The notes beneath the pieces are model-generated. The model made no database searches, was not told the origin of the DNA, and saw nothing but the letters and a program-made list of their open reading frames with translations. Positions 1 to 8,481 of a DNA stretch of 64,000 nt are shown in pieces. Each line of letters begins with the position of its first letter. The stretch's first letter is position 1. The DNA comes from Oscillospiraceae bacterium (GTDB lineage: Bacteria; Bacillota; Clostridia; Oscillospirales; Ruminococcaceae). Where the stretch lies: the NCBI GenBank assembly GCA_016296505.1, contig JAEDJD010000007.1:27142-91141 (forward strand), written 5' to 3'. The translations under genes were made by a program, and so were the position numbers.

Positions 1-34
1 AAATTGCAAGCAAAATGCGGCTTTCACAAAATTC

Positions 35-1291
35 TCAGATTTCTGCCACAATCCGGCGCGCCTCCATATAGAAGCGCTTGTCGGCAGCATGACCCATAGA
101 AAATGTCTTGCGCGGAAGTGCGCCATCCTTGATGACGGTCGGGAACAACTCGGATTTCTGCATATCAGGCAGCAAAATACCAAGACTATTTGCTTCCGCA
201 GCAAGGCTCTCCACAACATCCGCACCGTGAATATAGTCGATCTTTCCACCGTTTTCGCGGAGCCAGCTATCCAGAAAGCTCTGCACGCTGCCAACAGTCA
301 GATTCGAGCTTGGCTTGTGAATGTAAAATACTTGCTTTTTATCGCCGCAAAGAACCGTAAACGCTTGTTCTGCAATCGCATCCGTGCGCAGATCGAGCGC
401 TGCGGTCATGTCGGCAAGCAGCTTTTCCGTGTCGATCTGATTGAGAATGCGATGAATCGCCTCAAATTCAAGCGCGGAGCTGTGCAGATTGACAAGCTCA
501 ACAAGCGCATAGCGCATCGGCGCATTTTCGGTATCCGCATCGGGATTTGCAGCTTTCCACTCCTCATAATATGCCTTTGCGGTCGCAAGGGAGTGGTTAC
601 CGTCGCCCATCGCATAAACCAGCGGATTCTCCTCGCCGGATTCCATACCAAGCGCAGTCAGCGCCTCCAGAATACGGTTCTGTGCCGTCTGCGGAACCAG
701 CCAGCCCTTGATCGAGCCGCCGCCTTGCATCAGCTCCGTATCATAGAGCAATTCCATGCTATCCTTTTCTGTTTCCAAAGGTTCAATGACGGTTTTCTTC
801 GTATCGTCTAGCAAAATCATGATGTGCGGCAGTTCCAGCGCAGCGCCGCGGCGAATCCGGACGCGAGGCGGAATACGCTCCGGCACCGTTGCTTCTGTTG
901 CGCGCACCGGTGAGACAGAGCCTTTGCTATAATCATATTGCTCCAGATCAATTTTGCCAATCAGACCGGCACGCATTTTGCCGTCGCTCTGTATGCGCTC
1001 GATATAAACCATCGCGTCCTTATATTCCGCAAATACACCCGTAGAAAGATACTCCTTCATCGACTGCTGGATTTTTGCAATCCGCTCCATGACGTCCGCT
1101 TTTTCCAGATAGACCTCCGGCAGAATCAGACGGAGCGATGAGGCTTTTTCATCGACGATCCGGTCTGTTTCGGCCCAATAAGCCGGCTCGCCGGTATACT
1201 GGTCACAGGCGCAAACCGCCCATACCTCGGACATATTCTGCTTGTTCGGCAGCAGAATATCCGCTGCGCTGAATGCTGTTTTCTTGTTCAT
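35..1291 (-). CDS. DUF1015 family protein
   Basis: 418 aa. It resembles the DUF1015 family, common in anaerobic Firmicutes and of unknown biochemical role. The opening (FSAADILLPN) and the DGNHS segment near residue 230 are the features I recognise. An upstream TTG at 1339 is open, but the ATG at 1291 is preceded by AGGAAAGGAT at proper spacing, so I start there. The protein is soluble with no signal peptide. It is divergent from the Nudix gene at 1457 and is the last gene at the left edge. The family assignment is fairly secure; the function is unknown. Confidence 0.8.
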   Translation of the reverse strand: MNKKTAFSAADILLPNKQNMSEVWAVCACDQYTGEPAYWAETDRIVDEKASSLRLILPEVYLEKADVMERIAKIQQSMKEYLSTGVFAEYKDAMVYIERIQSDGKMRAGLIGKIDLEQYDYSKGSVSPVRATEATVPERIPPRVRIRRGAALELPHIMILLDDTKKTVIEPLETEKDSMELLYDTELMQGGGSIKGWLVPQTAQNRILEALTALGMESGEENPLVYAMGDGNHSLATAKAYYEEWKAANPDADTENAPMRYALVELVNLHSSALEFEAIHRILNQIDTEKLLADMTAALDLRTDAIAEQAFTVLCGDKKQVFYIHKPSSNLTVGSVQSFLDSWLRENGGKIDYIHGADVVESLAAEANSLGILLPDMQKSELFPTVIKDGALPRKTFSMGHAADKRFYMEARRIVAEI

Positions 1292-1380
1292 ATCAATCAA
1301 ATCCTTTCCTGAATCAAAAATATGCACGGCGAAAAGCACCGCAATATTTTCTTAATATGTAAATTTCTGTCAAAAGGGTG

Positions 1381-1409
1381 TTTACAAATCCGTCAGTTTG
1401 TGCTATAAT
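1381..1409 (+). promoter_or_regulatory. SigA-type promoter for the Nudix gene
   Basis: TTTACA (1381-1386), a 17 bp spacer and TATAAT (1404-1409) lie 47 bases before the Nudix start codon. Confidence 0.7.
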
Positions 1410-1456
1410 AATAAATAACAATAACCCATTGCAAAACCAATGAAAGGAATTTTTGA

Positions 1457-1879
1457 ATGCTGCACGAAAAATCATGCGGCGCGATCGTGTATCGGCGATT
1501 TCACGGAAATATCGAAATTCTGCTGATCAAACACATCAACAGCGGTCACTGGTCGTTTCCAAAGGGTCATGTAGAGGGTGACGAGACCGAGCTAGAAACT
1601 GCAAGGCGCGAAATCAAAGAGGAAACCGGACTGGATGTCATTTTAGATCAAACATTTCGGGAGACTGTCTCCTATTCGCCCAAACGGGATACGCAGAAGA
1701 TTGTCGTCTATTTTCTCGCGCTGGCACGCAACTCCGTCTTTGTGCCGCAGGAGGAGGAAATCGCAGAAATCCGTTGGGTAGACATCGTTCGCGCCACGCA
1801 AATGCTGACCTATGAAAACGACAAAACCATTGTCACCAAGGCACGCGCTGCAATCAAACAGAACAACCACAGTATGTGA
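1457..1879 (+). CDS. Nudix hydrolase (Ap4A hydrolase-like)
   Basis: 140 aa. The Nudix box is complete: GHVEGDETELETARREIKEE fits GX5EX7REUXEEXGU and lies near residues 36-58. Length and the opening (EKSCGAIVYR) match bacterial bis(5'-nucleosyl)-tetraphosphatases, which clear dinucleoside polyphosphates; exact substrate cannot be read from sequence. AAAGGAATTTTTGA precedes the ATG. It stands alone, with its own promoter upstream and a terminator at 1883-1913. Confidence 0.85.
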   Translation: MLHEKSCGAIVYRRFHGNIEILLIKHINSGHWSFPKGHVEGDETELETARREIKEETGLDVILDQTFRETVSYSPKRDTQKIVVYFLALARNSVFVPQEEEIAEIRWVDIVRATQMLTYENDKTIVTKARAAIKQNNHSM

Positions 1880-1882
1880 CAT

Positions 1883-1913
1883 GAAAGGGAAGGCATTTGC
1901 TTTCCCTTTTTTG
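1883..1913 (+). terminator. Rho-independent terminator after the Nudix gene
   Basis: AAAGGGAA and TTCCCTTT arms around a 10-base loop, followed by TTTTTTG. Confidence 0.75.
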
Positions 1914-1921
1914 TTTATTCA

Positions 1922-2137
1922 TCACATCATGCCGGTTTGCCGCAAAAAACGCGTCACGGCGTCCTCGATCGCCGGATAGACCGGCTCCAGACTTTCCGGA
2001 ATGACAATGTCCTGACAGGATCCGTCATACATGAATACAACAGGCTTATTCTGCCAGTATCCGCAGACGCCGTACAGCATATTGTCCTTTCGCCGCACCG
2101 ATTCCGGTATCACCTCAAAATACAATTTCTGTTCCAT
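1922..2137 (-). CDS. Small hypothetical protein
   Basis: 71 aa, not recognised. It reads like a small beta-rich domain (LYFEVIPE, GVCGYWQNKPVVFMYDG) followed by a short helix. It starts 6 bases after the stop of the pseudouridine synthase gene on the same strand and has no clear ribosome binding site, so translation is probably coupled to that gene. No signal peptide or membrane segment. Confidence 0.55.
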   Translation of the reverse strand: MEQKLYFEVIPESVRRKDNMLYGVCGYWQNKPVVFMYDGSCQDIVIPESLEPVYPAIEDAVTRFLRQTGMM

Positions 2138-2143
2138 ATATAA

Positions 2144-2872
2144 TTACTTACCGATTGCAGAACGCAGCGCACGCAGTTCCTCGGTAGTCAGGTCGCGCCA
2201 TTCACCGGGTTTCAGCATACCGAGCTTGACCGGTCCGATCGAAACGCGGCGCAGACGGGCAACCTCCAATCCAACCGCATCGCACATCCGACGAACCTCG
2301 CGCTTTTTTCCCTCATGAATCGTAACCATCAGCACAACGCGGTTCGGTTCCTTCACCTGCGTAATAATATTTGCCGGCGCAGTCTTGAATCCGTCGTCCA
2401 GCGTAACGCCAGCCGACATCTGCGTCAGCTGCTCCTCGGAAACCGGAGGCCGAACCGTCACCCGGTAGGTTTTGGTCACCTCACGAGAAGGATGCATAAT
2501 GCCGTTCGCAAATGCGCCATCATTCGTAAACAGCAGCAGTCCTTCCGAATTTCTATCGAGCCGTCCGACCGGATACACACGCGTATCAATGCCTTCCAGC
2601 AGATCGGTCACACATCGTCTGCCCTGCTCATCCGCAAGCGTGGTGACGTAGCCGCGCGGCTTATTCAGCATAATATAGCGAAATTCCCTTTTCTTCGGAA
2701 TATAAATCTGCTCGCCCATGACCGTAATCAGGTCTGTCCGGCGCGCCTTATCTCCGAGTGTAACCGGATGTCCATTACATTTCACCTTGCCCGCAGAAAT
2801 CAGCGCCTCTGCTTTTCGCCGTGAACAATAACCGGCATCCGAAAGTATTTTTTGAATTCTAATTTTTTCCAT
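2144..2872 (-). CDS. rluB: 16S/23S rRNA pseudouridine synthase, RsuA/RluB family
   Basis: 242 aa. An N-terminal S4 RNA-binding domain (RIQKILSDAGYCSRRKAEAL) is followed by the RsuA/RluB catalytic domain with the motif GRLDRNSEGLLLFTNDG near residue 105, where the second Asp is the catalytic residue. It converts a specific rRNA uridine to pseudouridine; RluB (23S U2605) and RsuA (16S) cannot be separated by eye. The start ATG follows GGAGATTAAC, which lies inside the end of the upstream lipoprotein gene with a 1 bp gap, so the two are an operon. Confidence 0.85.
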   Translation of the reverse strand: MEKIRIQKILSDAGYCSRRKAEALISAGKVKCNGHPVTLGDKARRTDLITVMGEQIYIPKKREFRYIMLNKPRGYVTTLADEQGRRCVTDLLEGIDTRVYPVGRLDRNSEGLLLFTNDGAFANGIMHPSREVTKTYRVTVRPPVSEEQLTQMSAGVTLDDGFKTAPANIITQVKEPNRVVLMVTIHEGKKREVRRMCDAVGLEVARLRRVSIGPVKLGMLKPGEWRDLTTEELRALRSAIGK

Positions 2873-2873
2873 G

Positions 2874-3800
2874 TTAATCTCCGTTAAAAGTCAGAGTGAG
2901 GGTATCGAGCGCCTCAAAAAATTCGTCCGCACCGGGATCGCCGTAATTCATCGCGACAATGCAGACGCCCTGCGGCACTTCGATATATGCAGTATCCTGA
3001 ATGACGCAGCCGCCTTCATCCTCAGGCTCACCGTAACGCAGTCTTGCGATATAAGCATCGTGGCCGAGGAGCTTTTGCGCGACCACAACGGTCTCCGAAT
3101 AAAAATCCGGCACCTGCTCTTTGGTCATTTCGATACTTTCCTCGGCAAGCGCCTGTGCGGAAGCCTTCGGTGTATTTGTCGTGGCAAAGCTCACTGTCAC
3201 GCCGTTCTTGTTAACGGCAGGATGCAGAATCACGCCGCCCGTAATGCTTTTTGAAGATACCACCCATGTCTCAGGATATTCGAGCGTCGCAAAGCCTGCG
3301 GACGCACTGCCTGCGCCGAGTGGTCTGCCGATGAAGTCCATATGCTCCAGCAGATCGAATATCTGCGATTTCGCGCGATTTGCCTTCTTCGCCGGAACAG
3401 TCGCCTGCGCAAAGAGGAGTCTGCCCTGCGTGCCGGCTGCGTATTTCAGCACGCAGTCTGTATCCGCCGCCGCAGTCCAACCGCAGTAATCATAGCTGCC
3501 AAGTGTACCAGCCTCAAATTCCGCTTCACTGGCTTCATATTCTTCGCCTAGAAAATCCTTTGGTTCATATCCAAAATCAAAATCCTGAACGGAAATCATA
3601 TAACCGCTGCGATCCAGAAACGTATAATCCCAGAGGACTGTATCCGGCTCTGCCGCCTGATACAGCGTATTCGGAATCGCTATGCGGTAATTATCAGTTT
3701 CCGCCGTGCCGCCGCGCGAAAGCCCCTTGACAGCGTCCGCACCGCAGCCCGTGAGCAGCAGCGCCGCTGGAATCAGCATAATCCGCCAGCGTAGAATCAT
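2874..3800 (-). CDS. Secreted lipoprotein of unknown function
   Basis: 308 aa. The N-terminus is a lipoprotein signal with lipobox LLTGC (Cys at residue 19), so the protein should be anchored outside the membrane. The mature part looks like two copies of a PsbP-like alpha/beta fold (LEYPETWVVSSK); this is a structural impression. It overlaps the gerW stop by four bases (ATGA), indicating translational coupling in the DUF2953-gerW-lipoprotein-rluB cluster. Confidence 0.7.
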   Translation of the reverse strand: MILRWRIMLIPAALLLTGCGADAVKGLSRGGTAETDNYRIAIPNTLYQAAEPDTVLWDYTFLDRSGYMISVQDFDFGYEPKDFLGEEYEASEAEFEAGTLGSYDYCGWTAAADTDCVLKYAAGTQGRLLFAQATVPAKKANRAKSQIFDLLEHMDFIGRPLGAGSASAGFATLEYPETWVVSSKSITGGVILHPAVNKNGVTVSFATTNTPKASAQALAEESIEMTKEQVPDFYSETVVVAQKLLGHDAYIARLRYGEPEDEGGCVIQDTAYIEVPQGVCIVAMNYGDPGADEFFEALDTLTLTFNGD

Positions 3801-4213
3801 TCGGAAACAACCTCGCTCTTACCCTCGTTCTTAGCCTGTCTGCCGGCGAGGAAGCCTGTCACCTTATCCATGATATCCGGTACCATATTGATGAGCGCAT
3901 TCGGCGTCGATGCATTGACCGAAAGCTGCATGAGCTTCACATCGTTTGGCATGATGACAAGAAATGCAACCGGTGTAATGGTCACGCCGGCGCCGCCGCC
4001 GCCGCCAAACATATCCTTTGCAACCTTTGTCGGCAGATCGGAACCGCCGGACGCGAATCCGAAGCTGACCTTGGAAATCGGAATGACCGTTGTACCGTTT
4101 TCACAGTTAATCGGATTGCCGATAATGGTATTGGCATCGACCATACTGCGGATTTCATCCATTGTAACGCGCAGGGTTTCCTGCACCGGATGATCTGTAC
4201 TGCGTTCGCTCAT
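3797..4213 (-). CDS. ytfJ: GerW/YtfJ family sporulation protein
   Basis: 138 aa, family length. Diagnostic segments are IIGNPINCENGTTVIPISKV, GFASGGSDLP and a glycine run (FGGGGGAGVTITPVAF). In Bacillus, GerW/YtfJ is a forespore protein needed for normal germination. In clostridia it commonly lies beside a DUF2953 gene, as here (78 bp upstream). Its presence implies the lineage sporulates or descends from a sporulator, which matters for the broken dpaA seen later. Confidence 0.88.
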   Translation of the reverse strand: MSERSTDHPVQETLRVTMDEIRSMVDANTIIGNPINCENGTTVIPISKVSFGFASGGSDLPTKVAKDMFGGGGGAGVTITPVAFLVIMPNDVKLMQLSVNASTPNALINMVPDIMDKVTGFLAGRQAKNEGKSEVVSE

Positions 4214-4290
4214 AGTAGTTTCCTCCTGAAAAATGTTTCACCGAACGGTCAAAGCCGTTTCGGATAGATGCTGTAATACAAATGCAGATA

Positions 4291-5202
4291 TTATGTCTGA
4301 GATAGCGGCGCGGATTCTTGCTCCCGACGCTCAGCCTCTCGATCCTCCCGACGAAATCTGCATATTGTCCGCCAGAGGAATTTTACGCCGAGAATCAGTA
4401 CGAGAACGATTGCCGCCATCGGGGAAATACGCAGTTCCAACGAACCGCGAAATGTCACCTTGGAATTGTAAAAATCTGCAAGGATCCGGAATTCATCCGC
4501 CTCCACATCAAACCAACTCTGCATCGCGCCGAGCAGATTGTACGACGCAGCGCAGATTTTGCCGTAAAGCGTTGCCGTATTTGCTGGATCGTCCGTGCCG
4601 ATTGCAAGATATAGCCGGATATGCCGGAAGTGGATGTGCTTTGTCAGGAATTTCAGCGCAGGCGTAAGCGCTGCAAAGCCGTCCTGCACCAGTCCCAGCA
4701 CATCGGAAAGCGAATGCGGCTTGACGCGCTCGATAAAGCCGCGAATACCGCGTGGTTTCTGTTCAGGCTTTATTTCGGGTTCTTCAAGCGCTTTGTTATT
4801 TTTCGACTTTGTTTTTTTTCGGTTTTCCGATTTCAGCACCGGTGTATCAATGGTATCCGCAAGCAGCTCTGGATCAATCGGCTCTGTGGATTCCTCTGCC
4901 AGTGCGGTCATTTCCATACCATTCTTGCTTTTCAAAGGTGTATTCGGCTTTGGTTTTGGCATCTGCGCTGACTGCGGTTCCGGCTTGGGATCCGGCGGCG
5001 CTTCCCCCTCTGGAAGATCTTCCGGCTTTTTGGGAATTTCCGGATCAGGCTTTTCCTGCGACGCTTTATGAAATACGCGAATAAAGACATAATAAACAGA
5101 AAATGCCCATTTTCCATCTCCCAAGGAAGCCTTGGCGCGAACCGGTAATAGCAGGAGTACGCACAATACAAACAGAATTATGAGAATAACCGTCCCAACC
5201 AA
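4291..5202 (-). CDS. DUF2953 membrane protein
   Basis: 303 aa. A membrane segment at residues 3-22 is followed by the DUF2953 opening (VRAKASLGDGKWAFSVYYVF), a charged low-complexity stretch rich in Pro, Lys and Glu (about residues 48-145) and a C-terminal DUF2953 region (HIRLYLAIGTDDPANTATLYG) with a second hydrophobic segment near residue 265. Function unknown; it is a usual partner of ytfJ in spore formers. The long acidic/basic insert is more than most homologues carry. Confidence 0.75.
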   Translation of the reverse strand: MVGTVILIILFVLCVLLLLPVRAKASLGDGKWAFSVYYVFIRVFHKASQEKPDPEIPKKPEDLPEGEAPPDPKPEPQSAQMPKPKPNTPLKSKNGMEMTALAEESTEPIDPELLADTIDTPVLKSENRKKTKSKNNKALEEPEIKPEQKPRGIRGFIERVKPHSLSDVLGLVQDGFAALTPALKFLTKHIHFRHIRLYLAIGTDDPANTATLYGKICAASYNLLGAMQSWFDVEADEFRILADFYNSKVTFRGSLELRISPMAAIVLVLILGVKFLWRTICRFRREDREAERREQESAPLSQT

Positions 5203-5340
5203 ACCGTGCGCCTCCTTTCAGAGTTTCAAGAATATTCCATTTTATTATACCACATTATTGTTGAAAACACAATGGGAAAGACAAAAAAATCTGCAACCAA
5301 CAAGAGGATTCTGCGTATATATTTTAATTTTATTTGTCCA

Positions 5341-5369
5341 TTGCTTTTTTGATCAATATGTGCTATAAT
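5341..5369 (+). promoter_or_regulatory. SigA-type promoter for guaA
   Basis: TTGCTT (5341-5346), 17 bp spacer, TATAAT (5364-5369). I saw no purine riboswitch between it and the start codon. Confidence 0.65.
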
Positions 5370-5408
5370 AAATAATACCAGATTATAGATTAACGGAGGT
5401 TTTATGTT

Positions 5409-6389
5409 ATGAGTTCCAATGTCAGACCTGAATCTATGGTGAGAATCACAACAGAGGCGCTTGCAAATGCCTTTATCGACGAGCAGATCAAAGCACTGCG
5501 CGCCCAAATCGGTGATAAAAAAGTATTGCTAGCGCTGTCTGGCGGAGTAGACAGTTCTGTTGTCGCCGCACTGCTGATTAAAGCAATCGGACAACAGCTT
5601 GTCTGTGTTCATGTCAACCATGGACTTCTGCGCAAAGGCGAACCGGAACAGGTTGTCGAAGTGTTCCGCAATCAGATGCACGCCAATCTCGTCTATGTCG
5701 ACGCCGTTGACCGTTTCCTCGAAAAGCTCGCAGACGTTGCAGAGCCAGAGCGTAAGCGCAAAATCATCGGCGCAGAATTCATTCGCGTATTTGAAGAGGA
5801 AGCACGAAAGCTCGATGGCATTGAGTTCCTCGCACAGGGTACAATCTACCCGGATATTCTCGAAAGCGATGGCGTGAAGGCACACCATAATGTTGGCGGT
5901 CTGCCGGAGGATATGCAGTTTGAGCTTGTCGAGCCGGTCAAGCTGCTGTTTAAGGACGAAGTCCGCATCGTCGGCAAGGCGCTCGGTCTGCCGGACAACA
6001 TGGTCTTCCGTCAGCCGTTCCCCGGCCCCGGACTCGGAGTACGTTGCCTCGGCGCAATTACTCGCGACCGTCTGGAGGCTGTCCGCGAAAGCGACGCCAT
6101 TCTGCGTGAAGAATTTGCTAAGAATGGTCTCGAAGGCAAGGTCTGGCAGTATTTCACTGCCGTTCCGGATTTCTGTTCCGTTGGCGTGAAAGATGGCAAG
6201 CGTACTTTCGCATATCCTGTTATCATTCGTGCAGTCAACACAACTGATGCCATGACTGCAACTGTTGAGGATGTTCCGTTTGCTCTGCTCCAGCATATTA
6301 CTGCGCGCATTACTTCTGAGGTCGAAAACGTCAACCGCGTTCTCTATGACCTGACACCAAAGCCCTGCGCTACTATTGAGTGGGAGTAA
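5409..6389 (+). CDS. guaA: GMP synthase, ATP-pyrophosphatase subunit (no glutaminase domain)
   Basis: 326 aa. It contains the PP-loop SGGVDSSVVAALL near residue 44 and the GMP synthase dimerisation segment RQPFPGPGLGVRCLG near residue 197, and ends in the conserved CATIEWE. It adenylates XMP and aminates it to GMP. Ordinary bacterial GuaA is about 510 aa with an N-terminal glutamine amidotransferase; here that half is absent and the space upstream is taken by the opposite-strand DUF2953 gene. It must use ammonia or a glutaminase encoded elsewhere, as in archaeal two-subunit enzymes. The ATG at 5409 follows GGAGG; an ATG at 5404 hits a stop after one codon. Its last codons form the integration site of the element that follows. 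Confidence 0.9.
   Translation: MSSNVRPESMVRITTEALANAFIDEQIKALRAQIGDKKVLLALSGGVDSSVVAALLIKAIGQQLVCVHVNHGLLRKGEPEQVVEVFRNQMHANLVYVDAVDRFLEKLADVAEPERKRKIIGAEFIRVFEEEARKLDGIEFLAQGTIYPDILESDGVKAHHNVGGLPEDMQFELVEPVKLLFKDEVRIVGKALGLPDNMVFRQPFPGPGLGVRCLGAITRDRLEAVRESDAILREEFAKNGLEGKVWQYFTAVPDFCSVGVKDGKRTFAYPVIIRAVNTTDAMTATVEDVPFALLQHITARITSEVENVNRVLYDLTPKPCATIEWE
6378..6389 (+). other. attL core within the guaA stop region
   Basis: GAGTGGGAGTAA, the last codons of guaA. It matches GAGTGGGAATAA at 17013-17024 at 11 of 12 positions. Exact crossover bases cannot be resolved. Confidence 0.65.
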
Positions 6390-6396
6390 AATAATC

Positions 6397-6440
6397 AATC
6401 CCGAAAACCTCGCAACGAAGGGGTTTTCGGGATTTTCTTT
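6397..6440 (+). terminator. Terminator just inside the element, after guaA
   Basis: AATCCCGAAAACC pairs with GGTTTTCGGGATT around a 12-base loop, followed by TTCTTTTG. The element thus supplies guaA with a new terminator. Confidence 0.75.
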
Positions 6441-6448
6441 TGTCTTTT

Positions 6449-6469
6449 GATAACAGATTGATAACAGGA
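6449..6469 (+). repeat. Candidate integrase arm site, left end
   Basis: GATAAC-N5-GATAAC followed by AGGA. The same 21-base arrangement occurs near the right end at 16894-16914 with two mismatches and the same orientation. Position 60-90 bases inside the end fits a DR2-type integrase arm site. Confidence 0.5.
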
Positions 6470-6481
6470 AGCTGTGTACAG

Positions 6482-7000
6482 TTATTCTTCGTCACAAGTG
6501 GCTTGAGGGTTATCTCTCCATTCCTTTGTAGGCTTATGCTTGCCGCAGTCGTCTGCGGTAGCAGGCCAGTTAAGCTTCCATTCTGTATATTCGGCCTTGC
6601 TGATGACTCCATCGGCAAGGTCTTTTTTTCTTTGCTGCCATTCTTTCAGAAAGCTGTCAAGAAGATTGGATTTGAACTGCACAGCAAGATGATTGCTTTC
6701 GGGGTATTCTTCATCAGGAACATCGTGGACGATTGTGGTGTAATGCTCGTCAAGCTCAAATAGTGTATACATTATATCCTCTATAGCATACAAAGCAGGC
6801 TCATACAGAGAACGATAATTTACATCGAGTACCTCTGCCATCTTCTGAAGCAGCTCCTCTTTGGGTGTTCTCGTTCCCGATTCATACTGTGACACACGAA
6901 TATCGGCAGTCTTTTCATCAAAGCCGATAAGCTTGCCGAATTCTTTTTGTGTAAGCCCTCTGAAATTGCGTATTCTCTTGATTCTATCTCCGATAGCCAT
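6482..7000 (-). CDS. XRE-family repressor of the element
   Basis: 172 aa. An N-terminal Cro/CI helix-turn-helix (RIKRIRNFRGLTQKEFGKLI, SQYESGTRTP) occupies about residues 4-65. The C-terminal 100 residues are acidic and unrecognised, and lack the Ser-Lys dyad of LexA/CI-type peptidases. It is transcribed away from the excisionase-integrase genes, and both promoters contain CTAAACA sites, so it probably represses integration/excision functions and itself. Binding is inferred. Confidence 0.8.
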   Translation of the reverse strand: MAIGDRIKRIRNFRGLTQKEFGKLIGFDEKTADIRVSQYESGTRTPKEELLQKMAEVLDVNYRSLYEPALYAIEDIMYTLFELDEHYTTIVHDVPDEEYPESNHLAVQFKSNLLDSFLKEWQQRKKDLADGVISKAEYTEWKLNWPATADDCGKHKPTKEWRDNPQATCDEE

Positions 7001-7036
7001 AAGTACTCTCCTATCCGCAAAATGCCTGTTTTCTCC

Positions 7037-7163
7037 ATTTTAGCATATTTGTTTAGGATAGTCAAGGGGATTTAAACAAAAAAGTTTAGAAAATTTCAAA
7101 AAAGGGTTGACAAAAGCAAATATGTTTAGTATAATAGAATCAAAGCTAAACAGATTTGTTTAG
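7037..7163. promoter_or_regulatory. Divergent xre/xis promoters with CTAAACA operators
   Basis: Minus promoter for the repressor: TTGACT (7060-7065), 17 bp, TAAAAT (7037-7042). Plus promoter for xis-int: TTGACA (7106-7111), 17 bp, TATAAT (7129-7134). Each spacer holds a CTAAACA site followed by an A/T-rich stretch ending in TGC, in opposite orientation. A full palindrome CTAAACA-N4-TGTTTAG lies at 7146-7163, and a degenerate copy near 7072-7088. This is a typical two-way repressor switch. Confidence 0.7.
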
Positions 7164-7199
7164 TATAAATCTGAAATTATTTACGAAAGGTGGTTTTCT

Positions 7200-7409
7200 A
7201 TGACCAACAAATTCATTAAGGCAGCGGAAGTTGCACAGGAACTTGAAGTATCAGTTCCATACGCTTACAAGCTCATCAAAAAGCTGAACAAAGAGCTTGA
7301 AGAAAGAGGCTTCATCACAATTTCGGGACGAGTCAACAGACAGTATTTCTACGAAAGACTGTATAACGGCTCCCAGAACGGAAAGGAGAATGCGAATGTC
7401 GGTTTATAA
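7200..7409 (+). CDS. xis: Excisionase / small winged-helix DNA-binding protein
   Basis: 69 aa, with a helix-turn-helix reading AAEVAQELEVSVPYAYKLI and a C-terminal RVNRQYFYERLY typical of excisionase-like proteins placed directly before integrase genes. It overlaps the integrase start by 14 bases. AAAGGTGGTTTTCT precedes the ATG. Likely role: directs the integrase to excise rather than insert; inferred from position and size. Confidence 0.7.
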   Translation: MTNKFIKAAEVAQELEVSVPYAYKLIKKLNKELEERGFITISGRVNRQYFYERLYNGSQNGKENANVGL

Positions 7410-8481
7410 GGACGATAAGAACAGCACTTGGTATGTAATGGTGCGATACGACAACTGGAAAGGCGAACGCAAGCAGAAATGCAAGCGTGGCTTTTCCACT
7501 AAAAAAGAAGCACAGATGTGGGAACGAAGCTTCCTGCTGCAAACCTCGGCAGATATGGAAATGATGTTCGAGGATTTTGTTGAAATCTACACCCGTGATA
7601 TGAAATCAAGGCTGAAAGAAACAACGTGGCTCACAAAGGAAAATATCATTAATACGAAGATACTCCCGTATTTTGGCAAGCGAAAAATAAATGAAATACA
7701 GACAAAAGATGTTATTGCGTGGCAGAATGAGATGATACGCTTCCGTGATGAAAAAGGCAAGCCATATTCGGCAACTTACCTGAAAACGCTTCATAATCAG
7801 CTTTCAGCGATATTCAATCACGCTGTCAGATTTTACGAACTGACGAGCAATCCAGCTTGTAAGGCTGGTAATATGGGAACAGAACAGCGCAAGGAAATGT
7901 TATTCTGGACAAAGGACGAATATCTCAGATTTTCCGAAGCTATGATGGATAAGCCTGTTTCATATTATGCGTTTGAGGTGCTGTATTGGTGCGGTCTGCG
8001 AATGGGTGAGCTTCTTGCCCTGACTCCCTCGGACTTTGATTTCGAGAAACAGACAGTGACGGTCAGCAAGTCCTATCAGCGACTGCACGGAGAGGATGTG
8101 ATTACCTCGCCCAAGACCAAGAAAAGCAACCGCACTGTGAAAATGCCGCCGTTCCTCTGTGATGAAATCAAGGAATATATTGATATGCTGTATGATATAT
8201 CTCCTGATGAGCGTATTTTCCCTATCACGAAAAATTATCTTCATCGTGAAATGGACAGAGGTGCAAAGGAAACGGGTGTAAAGCGTATTCGTATCCACGA
8301 CCTGCGCCACTCGCACGTTTCCCTCTTGATTGAAATGGGCTTCTCTGCTGTTGCTATCGCAGACAGAGTCGGACACGAGAGTATCGAAATCACATACCGA
8401 TATGCTCACCTGTTTCCGTCAAAGCAAAAAGAAATGGCTGAAAAGCTTGAATTTGAAAGGAATGATGAAAATGTCAGCTAA
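7396..8481 (+). CDS. int: Tyrosine-type site-specific integrase
   Basis: 361 aa. The N-terminal part holds an AP2-like arm-binding region (YVMVRYDNWKGERKQK) and a SAM-like core-binding domain (about residues 50-150). The catalytic set is complete: Arg in CGLRMGEL, Lys in SPKTKKSNRTV, HDLRHSH, and His in RVGHESIEITYRYAH with the nucleophilic Tyr in the last block. The ATG at 7396 lies 6 bases after GGAGA, better than the one at 7390. It should recombine the element at the guaA end. Confidence 0.92.
   Translation: MSVYKDDKNSTWYVMVRYDNWKGERKQKCKRGFSTKKEAQMWERSFLLQTSADMEMMFEDFVEIYTRDMKSRLKETTWLTKENIINTKILPYFGKRKINEIQTKDVIAWQNEMIRFRDEKGKPYSATYLKTLHNQLSAIFNHAVRFYELTSNPACKAGNMGTEQRKEMLFWTKDEYLRFSEAMMDKPVSYYAFEVLYWCGLRMGELLALTPSDFDFEKQTVTVSKSYQRLHGEDVITSPKTKKSNRTVKMPPFLCDEIKEYIDMLYDISPDERIFPITKNYLHREMDRGAKETGVKRIRIHDLRHSHVSLLIEMGFSAVAIADRVGHESIEITYRYAHLFPSKQKEMAEKLEFERNDENVS

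Noticed and set aside
5203..5408. Purine riboswitch before guaA
   Set aside because: The leader after the promoter is about 33 bases, too short, and no guanine aptamer core was found.
5529..6398. Minus-strand open frame of 289 codons over guaA
   Set aside because: Antisense shadow of a certain gene; no ribosome site and no recognisable motif.
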